Source of the DNA: Fasciola hepatica
Lineage: Eukaryota; Platyhelminthes; Trematoda; Plagiorchiida; Fasciolidae
Length of the DNA: 64,000 nucleotides
Reading direction: 5' to 3'
NCBI GenBank assembly: GCA_948099385.1
Contig: CANUEZ040000203.1
Coordinates: forward strand, 372,001 to 436,000
Shown here: in pieces, positions 33,832 to 46,107 of the stretch
How the letters are laid out: every line of letters begins with the position of its first letter
Position numbering within the stretch: position 1 is the first letter of the stretch
Notes under the pieces: generated by a model
The model's database searches: none
The model's input: the letters and a program-made list of their open reading frames with translations, nothing else
Told to the model about the DNA's origin: nothing
Program-made: the position numbers and the translations under genes

Positions 33832-36800
33832 TTGTGGTTTGGGTGTTCGACTGACATTCGTTCACCCCAACCCTTGTTCGTGTCCCCGTGTGGGCTCTGT
33901 CCATGTGCAATGCTCATGATTTCCTTAGCGGATCAAACAGCTGTACAGTGCTTCCATAATTTTTCAATAGTCAGTTCAGTGTTCAAGCTGCATGCAGAAT
34001 CATATTATACAAATCTACTCTGCTACTGCTCTATTGCATTGTATGAGCAATCTGTGCGGATTGTTCATAAGGGAATGCCTTGGTTTTATTTAGGCCCATA
34101 AATAGAGAAGTGGTGGAACATAGGATTGGATCGGTGTGCGAGAATTTGGTTGTTACCGTTCAAAGCGAAAGCGAAAGCCGAAGCCAATTTGGGGATTGTG
34201 CTATATCATGTATTGTATATGTTGAACAAAGCGTTGAGACCCATATCGGATAGCCTTGTGGTTTGGGTGTTCGACTGACATTCGTTCACCCCAACCCTTG
34301 TTCGTGTCTGCGAGTGGGCTCTGTCCATGTGCAATGCTCATGATTTCCTTAGCGGATCAAACAGCTGTACAGTGCTTGCATAATTTTCAATGGTCAGTTC
34401 AGTGTTCAAGCTGCATGGAGATTCATATTATACAAATCTACTCTGCTACTGCTCTATTGCATTGTATGAGCAATCTGTGTGGATTGTTCATAAGGGAATG
34501 CCTTGGTTTTACTTAGGCCCATAAATAGAGAAGTGATGGAACATAGGATTGGATCGGTGTGCGAGAATTTGGTTGTTACCGTTCAAAGCGAAAGCGAAAG
34601 CCGAAGCCAATTTGGGGATTGTGCTATATCATGTATTGTATATGTTGAACAAAGCGTTGAGACCCATATCGGATAGCCTTGTGGTTTGGGTGTTCGACTG
34701 ACATTCGTTCACCCCAACTCTTGTTCGTGTCCCCGTGTGGGCTCTGTCCATGTGCAATGCTCATGATTTCCTTAGCGGATCAAACAGCTGTATAGTGCTT
34801 CCATCATTTTCAATGGTCAGTTCAGTGTTCAAGCTGCATGGAGAATCATATTATACAAATCTACTCTGCTACTGCTCTATTGCATTGTATGAGCAATCTG
34901 TGTGGATTGTTCATAAGGGAATGCCTTGGTTTTACTTAGGCCCATAAATAGAGAAGTGATGGAACATAGGATTGGATCGGTGTGCGAGAATTTGGTTGTT
35001 ACCGTTCAAAGCGAAAGCGAAAGCCGAAGCCAATTTGGGGATTGTGCTATATCATGTATTGTATATGTTGAACAAAGCGTTGAGACCCATATCGGATAGC
35101 CTTGTGGTTTGGGTGTTCGACTGACATTCGTTCACCCCAACTCTTGTTCGTGTCCCCGTGTGGGCTCTGTCCATGTGCAATGCTCATGATTCCCTTAGCG
35201 GATCAAACAGCTGTATAGTGCTTCCATAATTTTCAATGGTCAGTTCAGTGTTCAAGCTGCATGGAGAATCATATTATACAAATCTACTCTGCTACTGCTC
35301 TATTGCATTGTATGAGCAATCTGTGTGGATTGTTCATAAGGGAATGCCTTGGTTTTACTTAGGCCCATAAATAGAGAAGTGATGGAACACAGGATTGGAT
35401 CGGTGTGCGAGAATTTGGTTGTTAGCGTTCAAAGCGAAAGCGAAAGCCGAAGCCAATTTGGGGATTGTGCTATATCATGTATTGTATATGTTGATAAAAA
35501 GATTTGAGACATTTATCTGAGAGCCCAGTTCTTTGGGTGTTCGACTGACATTCGTTCACCCCAACCCTTGTTCGTGTCCCCGTGTGGGCTCTGTCCATGT
35601 GCAATGCTCATGATTCCCTTAGCGGATCAAACAGCTGTACAGTGCTTCCATAATTTTTCAATAGTCAGTTCAGTGTTCAAGCTGCATGGAGAATCATATT
35701 ATACAAATCTACTCTGCTACTGCTCTATTGCATTGTATGAGCAATCTGTGCGGATTGTTCATAAGGGAATGCCTTGGTTTTACTTAGGCCCATAAATAGA
35801 GAAGTGGTGGAACATAGGATTGGATCGGTGTGCGAGAATTTGGTTGTTACCGTTCAAAGCGAAAGCGAAAGCCGAAGCCAATTTGGGGATTGTGCTATAT
35901 CATGTATTGTATATGTTGAACAAAGCGTTGAGACCCATATCGGATAGCCTTGTGGTTTGGGTGTTCGACTGACATTCGTTCACCCCAACCCTGGTTCGTG
36001 TCCCCGTGTGGGCTCTGTCCATGTGCAATGCTCATGATTTCCTTAGCGGATCAAACAGCTGTACAGTGCTTCCATCATTTTCAATGGTCAGTTCAGTGTT
36101 CAAGCTGCATGGAGAATCATATTATACAAATCTACTCTGCTACTGCTCTATTGCATTGTATGAGCAATCTGTTTGGATTGTTCATAAGGGAATGCCTTGG
36201 TTTTACTTAGGCCCATAAATAGAGAAGTGATGGAACATAGGATTGGATCGGTGTGCGAGAATTTGGTTGTTACCGTTCAAAGCGAAAGCGATTGCGGAAG
36301 CCAATTTGGGGATTGTGCTATATCATGTATTGTATATGTTGAACAAAGCGTTGAGACCCATATCGGATAGCCTTGTGGTTTGGGTGTTCGACTGACATTC
36401 GTTCACCCCAACCCTTGTTCGTGTCCCCGTGTGGGCTCTGTCCATGTGCAATGCTCATGATTTCCTTAGCGGATCAAACAGCTGTACAGTGCTTCCAAAA
36501 TTTTTCAATAGTCAGTTCAGTGTTCAAGCTGCATGGAGAATCATATTATACAAATCTACTCTGCTACTGCTCTATTGCATTGTATGAGCAATCTGTGTGG
36601 ATTGTTCATAAGGGAATGCCTTGGTTTTACTTAGGCCCATAAATAGAGAAGTGATGGAACATAGGATTGGATCGGTGTGCGAGAATTTGGTTGTTACCGT
36701 TCAACACGAAAGCGAAAGCCGAGGCCAATTTGGGGATTGTGCTATATCATGTATTGTATATGTTGAACAAAGCGTTGAGACCCATATCGGATAGCCTTGT

Positions 36801-38488
36801 GGTTTGGGTGTTCGACTGACATTCGTTCACCCCAACCCTTGTTCGTGTCCCCGTGTGGGCTCTGTCCATGTGCAATGCTCATGATTTCCTTAGCGGATCA
36901 AACAGCTGTACAGTGCTTCCATCATTTTCAATGGTCAGTTCAGTGTTCAAGCTGCATGGAGAATCATATTATACAAATCTACTCTGCTACTGCTCTATTG
37001 CATTGTATGAGCAATCTGTGTGGATTGTTCATAAGGGAATGCCTTGGTTTTACTTAGGCCCATAAATAGAGAAGTGATGGAACATAGGATTGGATCGGTG
37101 TGCGAGAATTTGGTTGTTACCGTTCAAAGCGAAAGCGAAAGCCGAAGCCAATTTGGGGATTGTGCTATATCATGTAGTGTATATGTTGAACAAAGCGTTG
37201 AGACCCATATCGGATAGCCCTGTGGTTTGGGTGTTCGACTAACTTTCGTTCAGCCCAACCCTTGTTCGTGTCTGCGAGTGGGCTCTGTCCGTGTGCAATG
37301 CTCATGATTTCCTTAGCGGATCAAACAGCTGTACAGTGCTTCCATAATTTTCAATGGTCAGTTCAGTGTTCTAGCTGCATGGAGAATCATATTATACAAA
37401 TCTACTCTGCTACTGCTCTATTGCATTGTATGAGCAATCTGTGTGGATTGTTCATAAGGGAATGCCTTGGTTTTACTTAGGCCCATAAATAGAGAAGTGA
37501 TGGAACATAGGATTGGATCGGTGTGCGAGAATTTGGTTGTTACCGTTCAAAGCGAAAGCGAAAGCCGAAGCCAATTTGGGGATTGTGCTACATCATGTAG
37601 TGCATATGTTGAACAAAGCTTTGAGACCCATATCGGATAGCCTTGTGGTTTGGGTGTTCGACTGACATTCGTTCACCCCAACCCTTGTTCGTGTCTGCGA
37701 GTGGGCTCTGTCCATGTGCAATGCTCATGATTCCGTTAGCGGATCAAACAGCTGTATAGTGCTTCCATCATTTTCAATGGTCAGTTCAGTGTTCAAGCTG
37801 CATGGAGAATCATATTATACAAATCTACTCTGCTACTGCTCTATTGCATTGCATGAGCAATCTGTGTGGATTGTTCATAAGGGAATGCCTTGGTTTTACT
37901 TAGGCCCATAAATAGAGAAGTGGTGGAACATAGGATTGGATCGGTGTGCGAGAATTTGGTTGTTACCGTTCAAAGCGAAAGCGAAAGCCGAAGCCAATTT
38001 GGGGATTGTGCTATATCATGTAGTGTATATGTTGAACAAAGCGTTGAGACCCATATCGGATAGCCTTGTGGTTTGGGTGTTCGACTGACATTCGTTCACC
38101 CCAACTCTTGTTCGTGTCTGCGAGTGGGCTCTGTCCATGTGCAATGCTCATGATTCCCTTAGCGGATCAAACAGCTGTACAGTGCTTCCATCATTTTCAA
38201 TGGTCAGTTCAGTGTTCAAGCTGCATGGAGAATCATATTATACAAATCTACTCTGCTACTGCTCTATTGCATTGTATGAGCAATCTGTGTGGATTGTTCA
38301 TAAGGGAATGCCTTGGTTTTACTTAGGCCCATAAATAGAGAAGTGATGGAACATAGGATTGGATCGGTGTGCGAGAATTTGGTTGTTACCGTTCCAAGCG
38401 AAAGCGAAAGCCGAAGCCAATTTGGGGATTGTGCTATATCATGTATTGTATATGTTGAACAAAGCGTTGAGACCCATATCGGATAGCC
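33832..38488. repeat. Mixed satellite stretch without a clear multimer period
   Basis: Monomer starts are 33832, 34256, 34679, 35102, 35526, 35950, 36373, 36797, 37220, 37643 and 38066. Most have GATTTCCTT and many have CTGTATAG. Monomer 33832 matches 42722 and 27485 (TTTTTCAATAG, GCATGCAG). The pair 36373/36797 is joined by CAACACGAAAG with GCCGAGGCC (36,702), shared with 28,661 and 43,898. Monomer 35950 has a private AGCGATTGCGG near 36,286. Monomer 37220 is the first to have GACTAACTTTCG with CAGCCC and GTCCGTGTG, forms that become common after 43.9 kb. The left junction of 35526 is strongly divergent and is listed separately. Confidence 0.85.
35495..35533. other. Divergent monomer junction, copy 1
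   Basis: At the monomer junction the usual AACAAAGCGTTGAGACCC and the following bases up to TTTGGG are replaced by TAAAAAGATTTGAGAC then ATTTATCTGAGAGCCCAG then TTC. Close to half of the bases in this patch differ from the consensus and the monomer is one base longer, while the flanks are normal. The preceding monomer has AACACAGG (35,387) and GTTAGCGTTC (35,423). Confidence 0.9.
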
Positions 38489-39334
38489 TTGTGGTTTGGG
38501 TGTTCGACTGACATTCGTTCACCCCAACCCTTGTTCGTGTCCCCGTGTGGGCTCTGTCCATGTGCAATGCTCATGATTTCCTTAGCGGATCAAACAGCTG
38601 TACAGTGCTTGCATAATTTTCAATGGTCAGTTCAGTGTTCAAGCTGCATGGAGATTCATATTATACAAATCTACTCTGCTACTGCTCTATTGCATTGTAT
38701 GAGCAATCTGTGTGGATTGTTCATAAGGGAATGCCTTGGTTTTACTTAGGCCCATAAATAGAGAAGTGATGGAACATAGGATTGGATCGGTGTGCGAGAA
38801 TTTGGTTGTTACCGTTCAAAGCGAAAGCGAAAGCCGAAGCCAATTTGGGGATTGTGCTATATCATGTATTGTATATGTTGAACAAAGCGTTGAGACCCAT
38901 ATCGGATAGCCTTGTGGTTTGGGTGTTCGACTGACATTCGTTCACCCCAACCCTTGTTCGTGTCCCCGTGTGGGCTCTGTCCATGTGCAATGCTCATGAT
39001 TTCCTTAGCGGATCAAACAGCTGTACAGTGCTTGCATAATTTTCAATGGTCAGTTCAGTGTTCAAGCTGCATGGAGATTCATATTATACAAATCTACTCT
39101 GCTACTGCTCTATTGCATTGTATGAGCAATCTGTGTGGATTGTTCATAAGGGAATGCCTTGGTTTTACTTAGGCCCATAAATAGAGAAGTGATGGAACAT
39201 AGGATTGGATCGGTGTGCGAGAATTTGGTTGTTACCGTTCAAAGCGAAAGCGAAAGCCGAAGCCAATTTGGGGATTGTGCTATATCATGTATTGTATATG
39301 TTGAACAAAGCGTTGAGACCCATATCGGATAGCC
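38489..39334. repeat. Adjacent duplicate monomers 38489 and 38912
   Basis: Two neighbouring 423-bp monomers look identical by eye, both with GATTTCCTT, GCTTGCATAATTTTC and GAGATTCATAT. The next closest relative is 34256. This is the smallest possible tandem duplication in the array and is likely recent. Confidence 0.85.
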
Positions 39335-41450
39335 TTGTGGTTTGGGTGTTCGACTGACATTCGTTCACCCCAACCCTTGTTCGTGTCTGCGAGTGGGCTC
39401 TGTCCATGTGCAATGCTCATGATTTCCTTAGCGGATCAAACAGCTGTACAGTGCTTCCATAATTTTTCAAAAGTCAGTTCAGTGTTCAAGCTGCATGCAG
39501 AATCATATTATACAAATCTACTCTGCTACTGCTCTATTGCATTGTATGAGCAATCTGTGCGGATTGTTCATAAGGGAATGCCTTGGTTTTATTTAGGCCC
39601 ATAAATAGAGAAGTGGTGGAACATAGGATTGGATCGGTGTGCGAGAATTTGGTTGTTACCGTTCAAAGCGAAAGCGAAAGCCGAAGCCAATTTGGGGATT
39701 GTACTACATCATGTATTGTATATGTTGAACAAAGCGTTGATACCCATATCGGATAGCCTTGTGGGTTGGGTGTTCGACTGACATTCGTTCACCCCAACCC
39801 TTGTTCGTGTCTGCGAGTGGGCTCTGTCCATGTGCAATGCTCATGATTTCCTTAGCGGATCAAACAGCTGTATAGTGCTTCCATCATTTTCAATGGTCAG
39901 TTCAGTGTTCAAGCTGCATGGAGAATCATATTATACAAATCTACTCTGCTACTGCTCTATTGCATTGTATGAGCAATCTGTGCGGATTGTTCATAAGGGA
40001 ATGCCTTGGTTTTACTTAGGCCCATAAATAGAGAAGTGGTGGAACATAGGATTGGATCGGTGTGCGAGAATTTGGTTGTTACCGTTCAAAGCGAAAGCGA
40101 AAGCCGAAGCCAATTTGGGGATTGTACTATATCATGTATTGTATATGTTGAACAAAGCGTTGAGACCCATATCGGATAGCCTTGTGGTTTGGGTGTTCGA
40201 CTGACATTCGTTCACCCCAACCCTTGTTCGTGTCTGCGAGTGGGCTCTGTCCATGTGCAATGCTCATGATTTCCTTAGCGGATCAAACAGCTGTATAGTG
40301 CTTCCATCATTTTCAATGGTCAGTTCAGTGTTCAAGCTGCATGGAGATTCATATTATACAAATCTACTCTGCTACTGCTCTATTGCATTGTATGAGCAAT
40401 CTGTGTGGATTGTTCATAAGGGAATGCCTTGGTTTTACTTAGGCCCATAAATAGAGAAGTGATGGAACATAGGATTGGATCGGTGTGCGAGAATTTGGTT
40501 GTTACCGTTCAAAGCGAAAGCGAAAGCCGAAGCCAATTTGGGGATTGTGCTATATCATGTATTGTATATGTTGAACAAAGCGTTGAGACCCATATCGGAT
40601 AGCCTTGTGGTTTGGGTGTTCGACTGACATTCGTTCACCCCAACCATTGTTCGTGTCCCTGTGTGGGCTCTGTCCATGTGCAATGCTCATGATTCCGTTA
40701 GCGGATCAAACAGCTGTATAGTGCTTCCATCATTTTCAATGGTCAGTTCAGTGTTCAAGCTGCATGGAGAATCATATTATACAAATCTACTCTGCTACTG
40801 CTCTATTGCATTGTATGAGCAATCTGTGTGGATTGTTCATAAGGGAATGCCTTGGTTTTACTTAGGCCCATAAATAGAGAAGTGATGGAACATAGGATTG
40901 GATCGGTGTGCGAGAATTTGGTTGTTACCGTTCAAAGCGAAAGCGAAAGCCGAAGCCAATTTGGGGATTGTGCTATATCATGAATTGTATATGTTGAACA
41001 AAGCGTTGAGACCCATATCGGATAGCCTTGTGGTTTGGGTGTTCGACTGACATTCGTTCACCCCAACCCTTGTTCGTGTCCCCGTGTGGGCTCTGTCCAT
41101 GTGCAATGCTCATGATTTCCTTAGCGGATCAAACAGCTGTACAGTGCTTCCATCATTTTCAATGGTCAGTTCAGTGTTCAAGCTGCATGGAGATTCATAT
41201 TATACAAATCTACTCTGCTACTGCTCTATTGCATTGTATGAGCAATCTGTGTGGATTGTTCATAAGGGAATGCCTTGGTTTTACTTAGGCCCATAAATAG
41301 AGAAGTGATGGAACATAGGATTGGATCGGTGTGCGAGAATTTGGTTGTTACCGTTCAAAGCGAAAGCGAAAGCCGAAGCCAATTTGGGGATTGTGCTATA
41401 TCATGTATTGTATATGTTGAACACAGCGTTGAGACCCATATCGGATAGCC
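39335..41450. repeat. 5-monomer unit, copy 1 (2,116 bp)
   Basis: Monomers are 39335, 39759, 40182, 40605 and 41028. The first is tagged by TTTTTCAAAAGTCAG (39,473) and returns 2,116 bp later at 41451. The fourth is tagged by CAACCATTG with TCCCTGTGTGG and returns only 1,693 bp later at 42298, so the next unit is one monomer shorter. Monomer 39759 has private GTGGGTTGGG and GATACCCAT. Confidence 0.8.
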
Positions 41451-42721
41451 TTGTGGTTTGGGTGTTCGACTGACATTCGTTCACCCCAACCCTTGTTCGT
41501 GTCTGCGAGTGGGCTCTGTCCATGTGCAATGCTCATGATTTCCTTAGCGGATCAAACAGCTGTACAGTGCTTCCATAATTTTTCAAAAGTCAGTTCAGTG
41601 TTCAAGCTGCATGCAGAATCATATTATACAAATCTACTCTGCTACTGCTCTATTGCATTGTATGAGCAATCTGTGCGGATTGTTCATAAGGGAATGCCTT
41701 GGTTTTATTTAGGCCCATAAATAGAGAAGTGGTGGAACATAGGATTGGATCGGTGTGCGAGAATTTGGTTGTTACCGTTCAAAGCGAAAGCGAAAGCGGA
41801 AGCCAATTTGGGGATTGTGCTATATCATGTATTGTATATGTTGAACAAAGCGTTGAGACCCATATCGGATAGCCTTGTGGTTTGGGTGTTCGACTGACAT
41901 TCGTTCACCCCAACCCTTGTTCGTGTCTGCGAGTGGGCTCTGTCCATGTGCAATGCTCATGATTTCCTTAGCGGATCAAACAGCTGTACAGTGCTTCCAT
42001 CATTTTCAATGATCAGTTCAGTGTTCAAGCTGCATGGAGAATCATATTATACAAATCTACTCTGCTACTGCTCTATTGCATTGTATGAGCAATCTGTGTG
42101 GATTGTTCATAAGGGAATGCCTTGGTTTTACTTAGGCCCATAAATAGAGAAGTGATGGAACATAGGATTGGATCGGTGTGCGAGAATTTGGTTGTTACCG
42201 TTCAAAGCGAAAGCGAAAGCCGAAGCCAATTTGGGGATTGTGCTATATCATGTATTGTATATGTTGAACAAAGCGTTGAGACCCATATCGGATAGCCTTG
42301 TGGTTTGGGTGTTCGACTGACATTCGTTCACCCCAACCATTGTTCGTGTCCCTGTGTGGGCTCTGTCCATGTGCAATGCTCATGATTCCCTTAGCGGATC
42401 AAACAGCTGTATAGTGCTTCCATCATTTTCAATGGTCAGTTCAGTGTTCAAGCTGCATGGAGAATCATATTATACAAATCTACTCTGCTACTGCTCTATT
42501 GCATTGTATGAGCAATCTGTGTGGATTGTTCATAAGGGAATGCCTTGGTTTTACTTAGGCCCATAAATAGAGAAGTGATGGAACACAGGATTGGATCGGT
42601 GTGCGAGAATTTGGTTGTTAGCGTTCAAAGCGAAAGCGAAAGCCGAAGCCAATTTGGGGATTGTGCTATATCATGTATTGTATATGTTGATAAAAAGATT
42701 TGAGACATTTATCTGAGAGCC
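41451..42721. repeat. 5-monomer unit, shortened copy 2 (monomers 41451, 41875, 42298)
   Basis: Monomer 41451 repeats 39335 and 42298 repeats 40605, with only one monomer (41875) between them in place of two. Monomer 41875 keeps CTGTACAG and has a private TCAATGATCAG, and its hexamer junction reads AGCGGAAGCC. The unit ends at the divergent junction at 42.7 kb. Confidence 0.78.
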
Positions 42722-42729
42722 CAGTTCTT
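42691..42729. other. Divergent monomer junction, copy 2
   Basis: The same patch as at 35.5 kb, 7,196 bp downstream and apparently identical, again preceded by AACACAGG (42,583) and GTTAGCGTTC (42,619). The two are copies by exchange or duplication within the array. Confidence 0.9.
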
Positions 42730-45684
42730 TGGGTGTTCGACTGACATTCGTTCACCCCAACCCTTGTTCGTGTCCCCGTGTGGGCTCTGTCCATGTGCAA
42801 TGCTCATGATTTCCTTAGCGGATCAAACAGCTGTACAGTGCTTCCATAATTTTTCAATAGTCAGTTCAGTGTTCAAGCTGCATGCAGAATCATATTATAC
42901 AAATCTACTCTGCTACTGCTCTATTGCATTGTATGAGCAATCTGTTCGGATTGTTCATAAGGGAATGCCTTGGTTTTATTTAGGCCCATAAATAGAGAAG
43001 TGGTGGAACATAGGATTGGATCGGTGTGCGAGAATTTGGTTGTTACCGTTCAAAGCGAAAGCGAAAGCCGAAGCCAATTTGGGGATTGTGCTATATCATG
43101 TATTGTATATGTTGAACAAAGCGTTGAGACCCATATCGGATAGCCTTGTGGTTTGGGTGTTCGACTGACATTCGTTCACCCCAACCCTTGTTCGTGTCCC
43201 CGTGTGGGCTCTGTCCATGTGCAATGCTCATGATTTCCTTAGCGGATCAAACAGCTGTACAGTGCTTCCATAATTTTTCAATGGTCAGTTCAGTGTTCAA
43301 GCTGCATGGAGATTCATATTATACAAATCTACTCTGCTACTGCTCTATTGCATTGTATGAGCAATCTGTTTGGATTGTTCATAAGGGAATGCCTTGGTTT
43401 TACTTAGGCCCATAAATAGAGAAGTGATGGAACATAGGATTGGATCGGTGTGCGAGAATTTGGTTGTTACCGTTCAAAGCGAAAGCGAAAGCCGAAGCCA
43501 ATTTGGGGATTGTGCTATATCATGTATTGTATATGTTGAACAAAGCGTTGAGACCGATATCGGATAGCCTTGTGGTTTGGGTGTTCGACTGACATTCGTT
43601 CACCCCAACCCTTGTTCGTGTCCCCGTGTGGGCTCTGTCCATGTGCAATGCTCATGATTCCCTTAGCGGATCAAACAGCTGTACAGTGCTTCGATAATTT
43701 TCAATGGTCAGTTCAGTGTTCTAGCTGCATGGAGAATCATATTATACAAATCTACTCTGCTACTGCTCTATTGCATTGCATGAGCAATCTGTGTGGATTG
43801 TTCATAAGGGAATGCCTTGGTTTTACTTAGGCCCATAAATAGAGAAGTGATGGAACATAGGATTGGATCGGTGTGCGAGAATTTGGTTGTTACCGTTCAA
43901 CACGAAAGCGAAAGCCGAGGCCAATTTGGGGATTGTGCTATATCATGTATTGTATATGTTGAACAAAGCGTTGAGACCCATATCGGATAGGCTTGTGGTT
44001 TGGGTGTTCGACTGACATTCGTTCAGCCCAACCCTTGTTCGTGTCTGCGAGTGGGCTCTGTCCGTGTGCAATGCTCATGATTTCCTTAGCGGATCAAACA
44101 GCAGTACAGTGCTTCCATCATTTTCAATGGTCAGTTCAGTGTTCAAGCTGCATGGAGAATCATATTATACAAATCTACTCTGCTACTGCTCTATTGCATT
44201 GCATGAGCAATCTGTGTGGATTGTTCATAAGGGAATGCCTTGGTTTTACTTAGGCCCATAAATAGAGAAGTGATGGAACATAGGATTGGATCGGTGTGCG
44301 AGAATTTGGTTGTTAGCGTTCAAAGCGAAAGCGAAAGCCGTAGCCAATTTGGGGATTGTGCTATATCATGTAGTGCATATGTTGAACACAGCGTTGAGAC
44401 CCATATCGGATAGCCTTGTGGTTTGGGTGTTCGACTGACAATCGTTCACCCCAACCCTTGTTCGTGTCTGCGAGTGGGCTCTGTCCATGTGCAATGCTCA
44501 TGATTCCGTTAGCGGATCAAACAGCTGTATAGTGCTTCCATCATTTTCAATTGTCAGTTCAGTGTTCAAGCTGCATGGAGAATCATATTATACAAATCTA
44601 CTCTGCTACTGCTCTATTGCATTGCATGAGCAATCTGTGTGGATTGTTCGTAAGGGAATGCCTTGGTTTTACTTAGGCCCATAAATAGAGAAGTGATGGA
44701 ACATAGGATTGGATCGGTGTGCGAGAATTTGGTTGTTACCGTTCAAAGCGAAAGCGAAAGCCGAAGCCAATTTGGGGATTGTGCTATATCATGTATTGTA
44801 TATGTTGAACAAAGCGTTGAGACCCATATCGGATAGCCTTGTGGTTTGGGTGTTCGACTGACATTCGTTCACCTCAACCCTTGTTCGTGTCCCCGTATGG
44901 GCTCTGTCCATGTGCAATGCTCATGATTTCCTTAGCGGATCAAACAGCTGTACAGTGCTTCCATAATTTTGAATGGTCAGTTCAGTGTTCAAGCTGCATG
45001 GAGAATCATATTATACAAATCTACTCTGCTACTGCTCTATTGCATTGCATGAGCAATCTGTGTGGATTGTTCATAAGGGAATGCCTTGGTTTTACTTAGG
45101 CCCATAAATAGAGAAGTGATGGAACATAGGATTGGATCGGTGTGCGAGAATTTGGTTGTTACCGTTCAAAGCGAAAGCGAAAGCCGTAGCCAATTTGGGG
45201 ATTGTGATACATCATGTAGTGCATATGTTGAACAAAGCGTTGAGACCCATATCGGATAGCCTTGTGGTTTGGGTGTTCGACTGACAATCGTTCACCCCAA
45301 CCATTGTTCGTGTCCCCGTGTGGGCTCTGTCCATGTGCAATGCTCATGATTCCCTTAGCGGATCAAACAGCTTTACAGTGCTTCCATAAATTTCAATGGT
45401 CAGTTCAGTGTTCAAGCTGCATGGAGAATCATATTATACAAATCTACTCTGCTACTGCTCTATTGCATTGTATGAGCAATCTGTGTGGATTGTTCATAAG
45501 GGGATGCCTTGGTTTTACTTAGGCCCGTAAATAGAGAAGTGATGGAACATAGGATTGGATCGGTGTGCGAGAATTTGGTTGTTACTGTTCAAAGCGAAAG
45601 CGAAAGCCGAAGCCAATTTGGGGATTGTGCTATATCATGTAGTGTATATGTTGAACAAAACGTTGAGACCCATATCGGATAGCC
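42722..45684. repeat. Seven-monomer block, distant copy of 27,485-30,447
   Basis: Monomers 42722, 43146, 43570, 43993, 44416, 44839 and 45262 repeat the block 15,237 bp upstream in the same order. Monomer 43993 has been replaced by the CAGCCC, TCTGCGAGTG, GTCCGTGTG and CAGTACAG type. Private changes include CTGTTCGG near 42,943, CTTTACAG and CCATAAATTTC in 45262. The last five monomers also form part of the 6-mer/7-mer array that follows. Confidence 0.83.
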
Positions 45685-46107
45685 TTGTGGTTTGGGTGTT
45701 CGACTAACTTTCGTTCAGCCCCACCCTTGTTCGTGTCTGCGAGTGGGCTCTGTCCGTGTGCAATGCTCATGATTTCCTTAGCGGATCAAACAGCTGTACA
45801 GTGGTTCCATCATTTTCAATGGTCAGTTCAGTGTTCAAGCTGCATGGAGAATCATATTATACAAATCTACTCTGCTACTGCTCTATTGCATTGTATGAGC
45901 AATCTGTGTGGATTGTTCATAAGGGAATGCCTTGGTTTTACTTAGGCCCATAAATAGAGAAGTGATGGAACATAGGATTGGATCGGTGTGCGAGAATTTG
46001 GTTGTTACCGTTCCAAGCGAAAGCGAAAGCCGAAGCCAATTTGGGGATTGTGCTATATCATGTATTGTATATGTTGAACAAAGCGTTGAGACCCATATCG
46101 GATAGCC
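43570..46107. repeat. 6-monomer higher-order repeat (2,538 bp), unit 1 of 3
   Basis: Monomers 43570, 43993, 44416, 44839, 45262 and 45685 match 46108-48223 at an offset of 2,538 bp and 49069-51184 at a further 2,961 bp. Markers in order are GTTCTAGCTG, CAGTACAG, CCGTTAGCGG with TTCAATTGTC and TTCGTAAGGG, CACCTCAACC with TTTGAATGG, GACAATCG with AAGGGGATGCC and GGCCCGTAAATAG, and CAGCCCCACCC with CAGTGGTTCC. Unit 1 lacks the seventh monomer of units 2 and 3. Confidence 0.92.
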
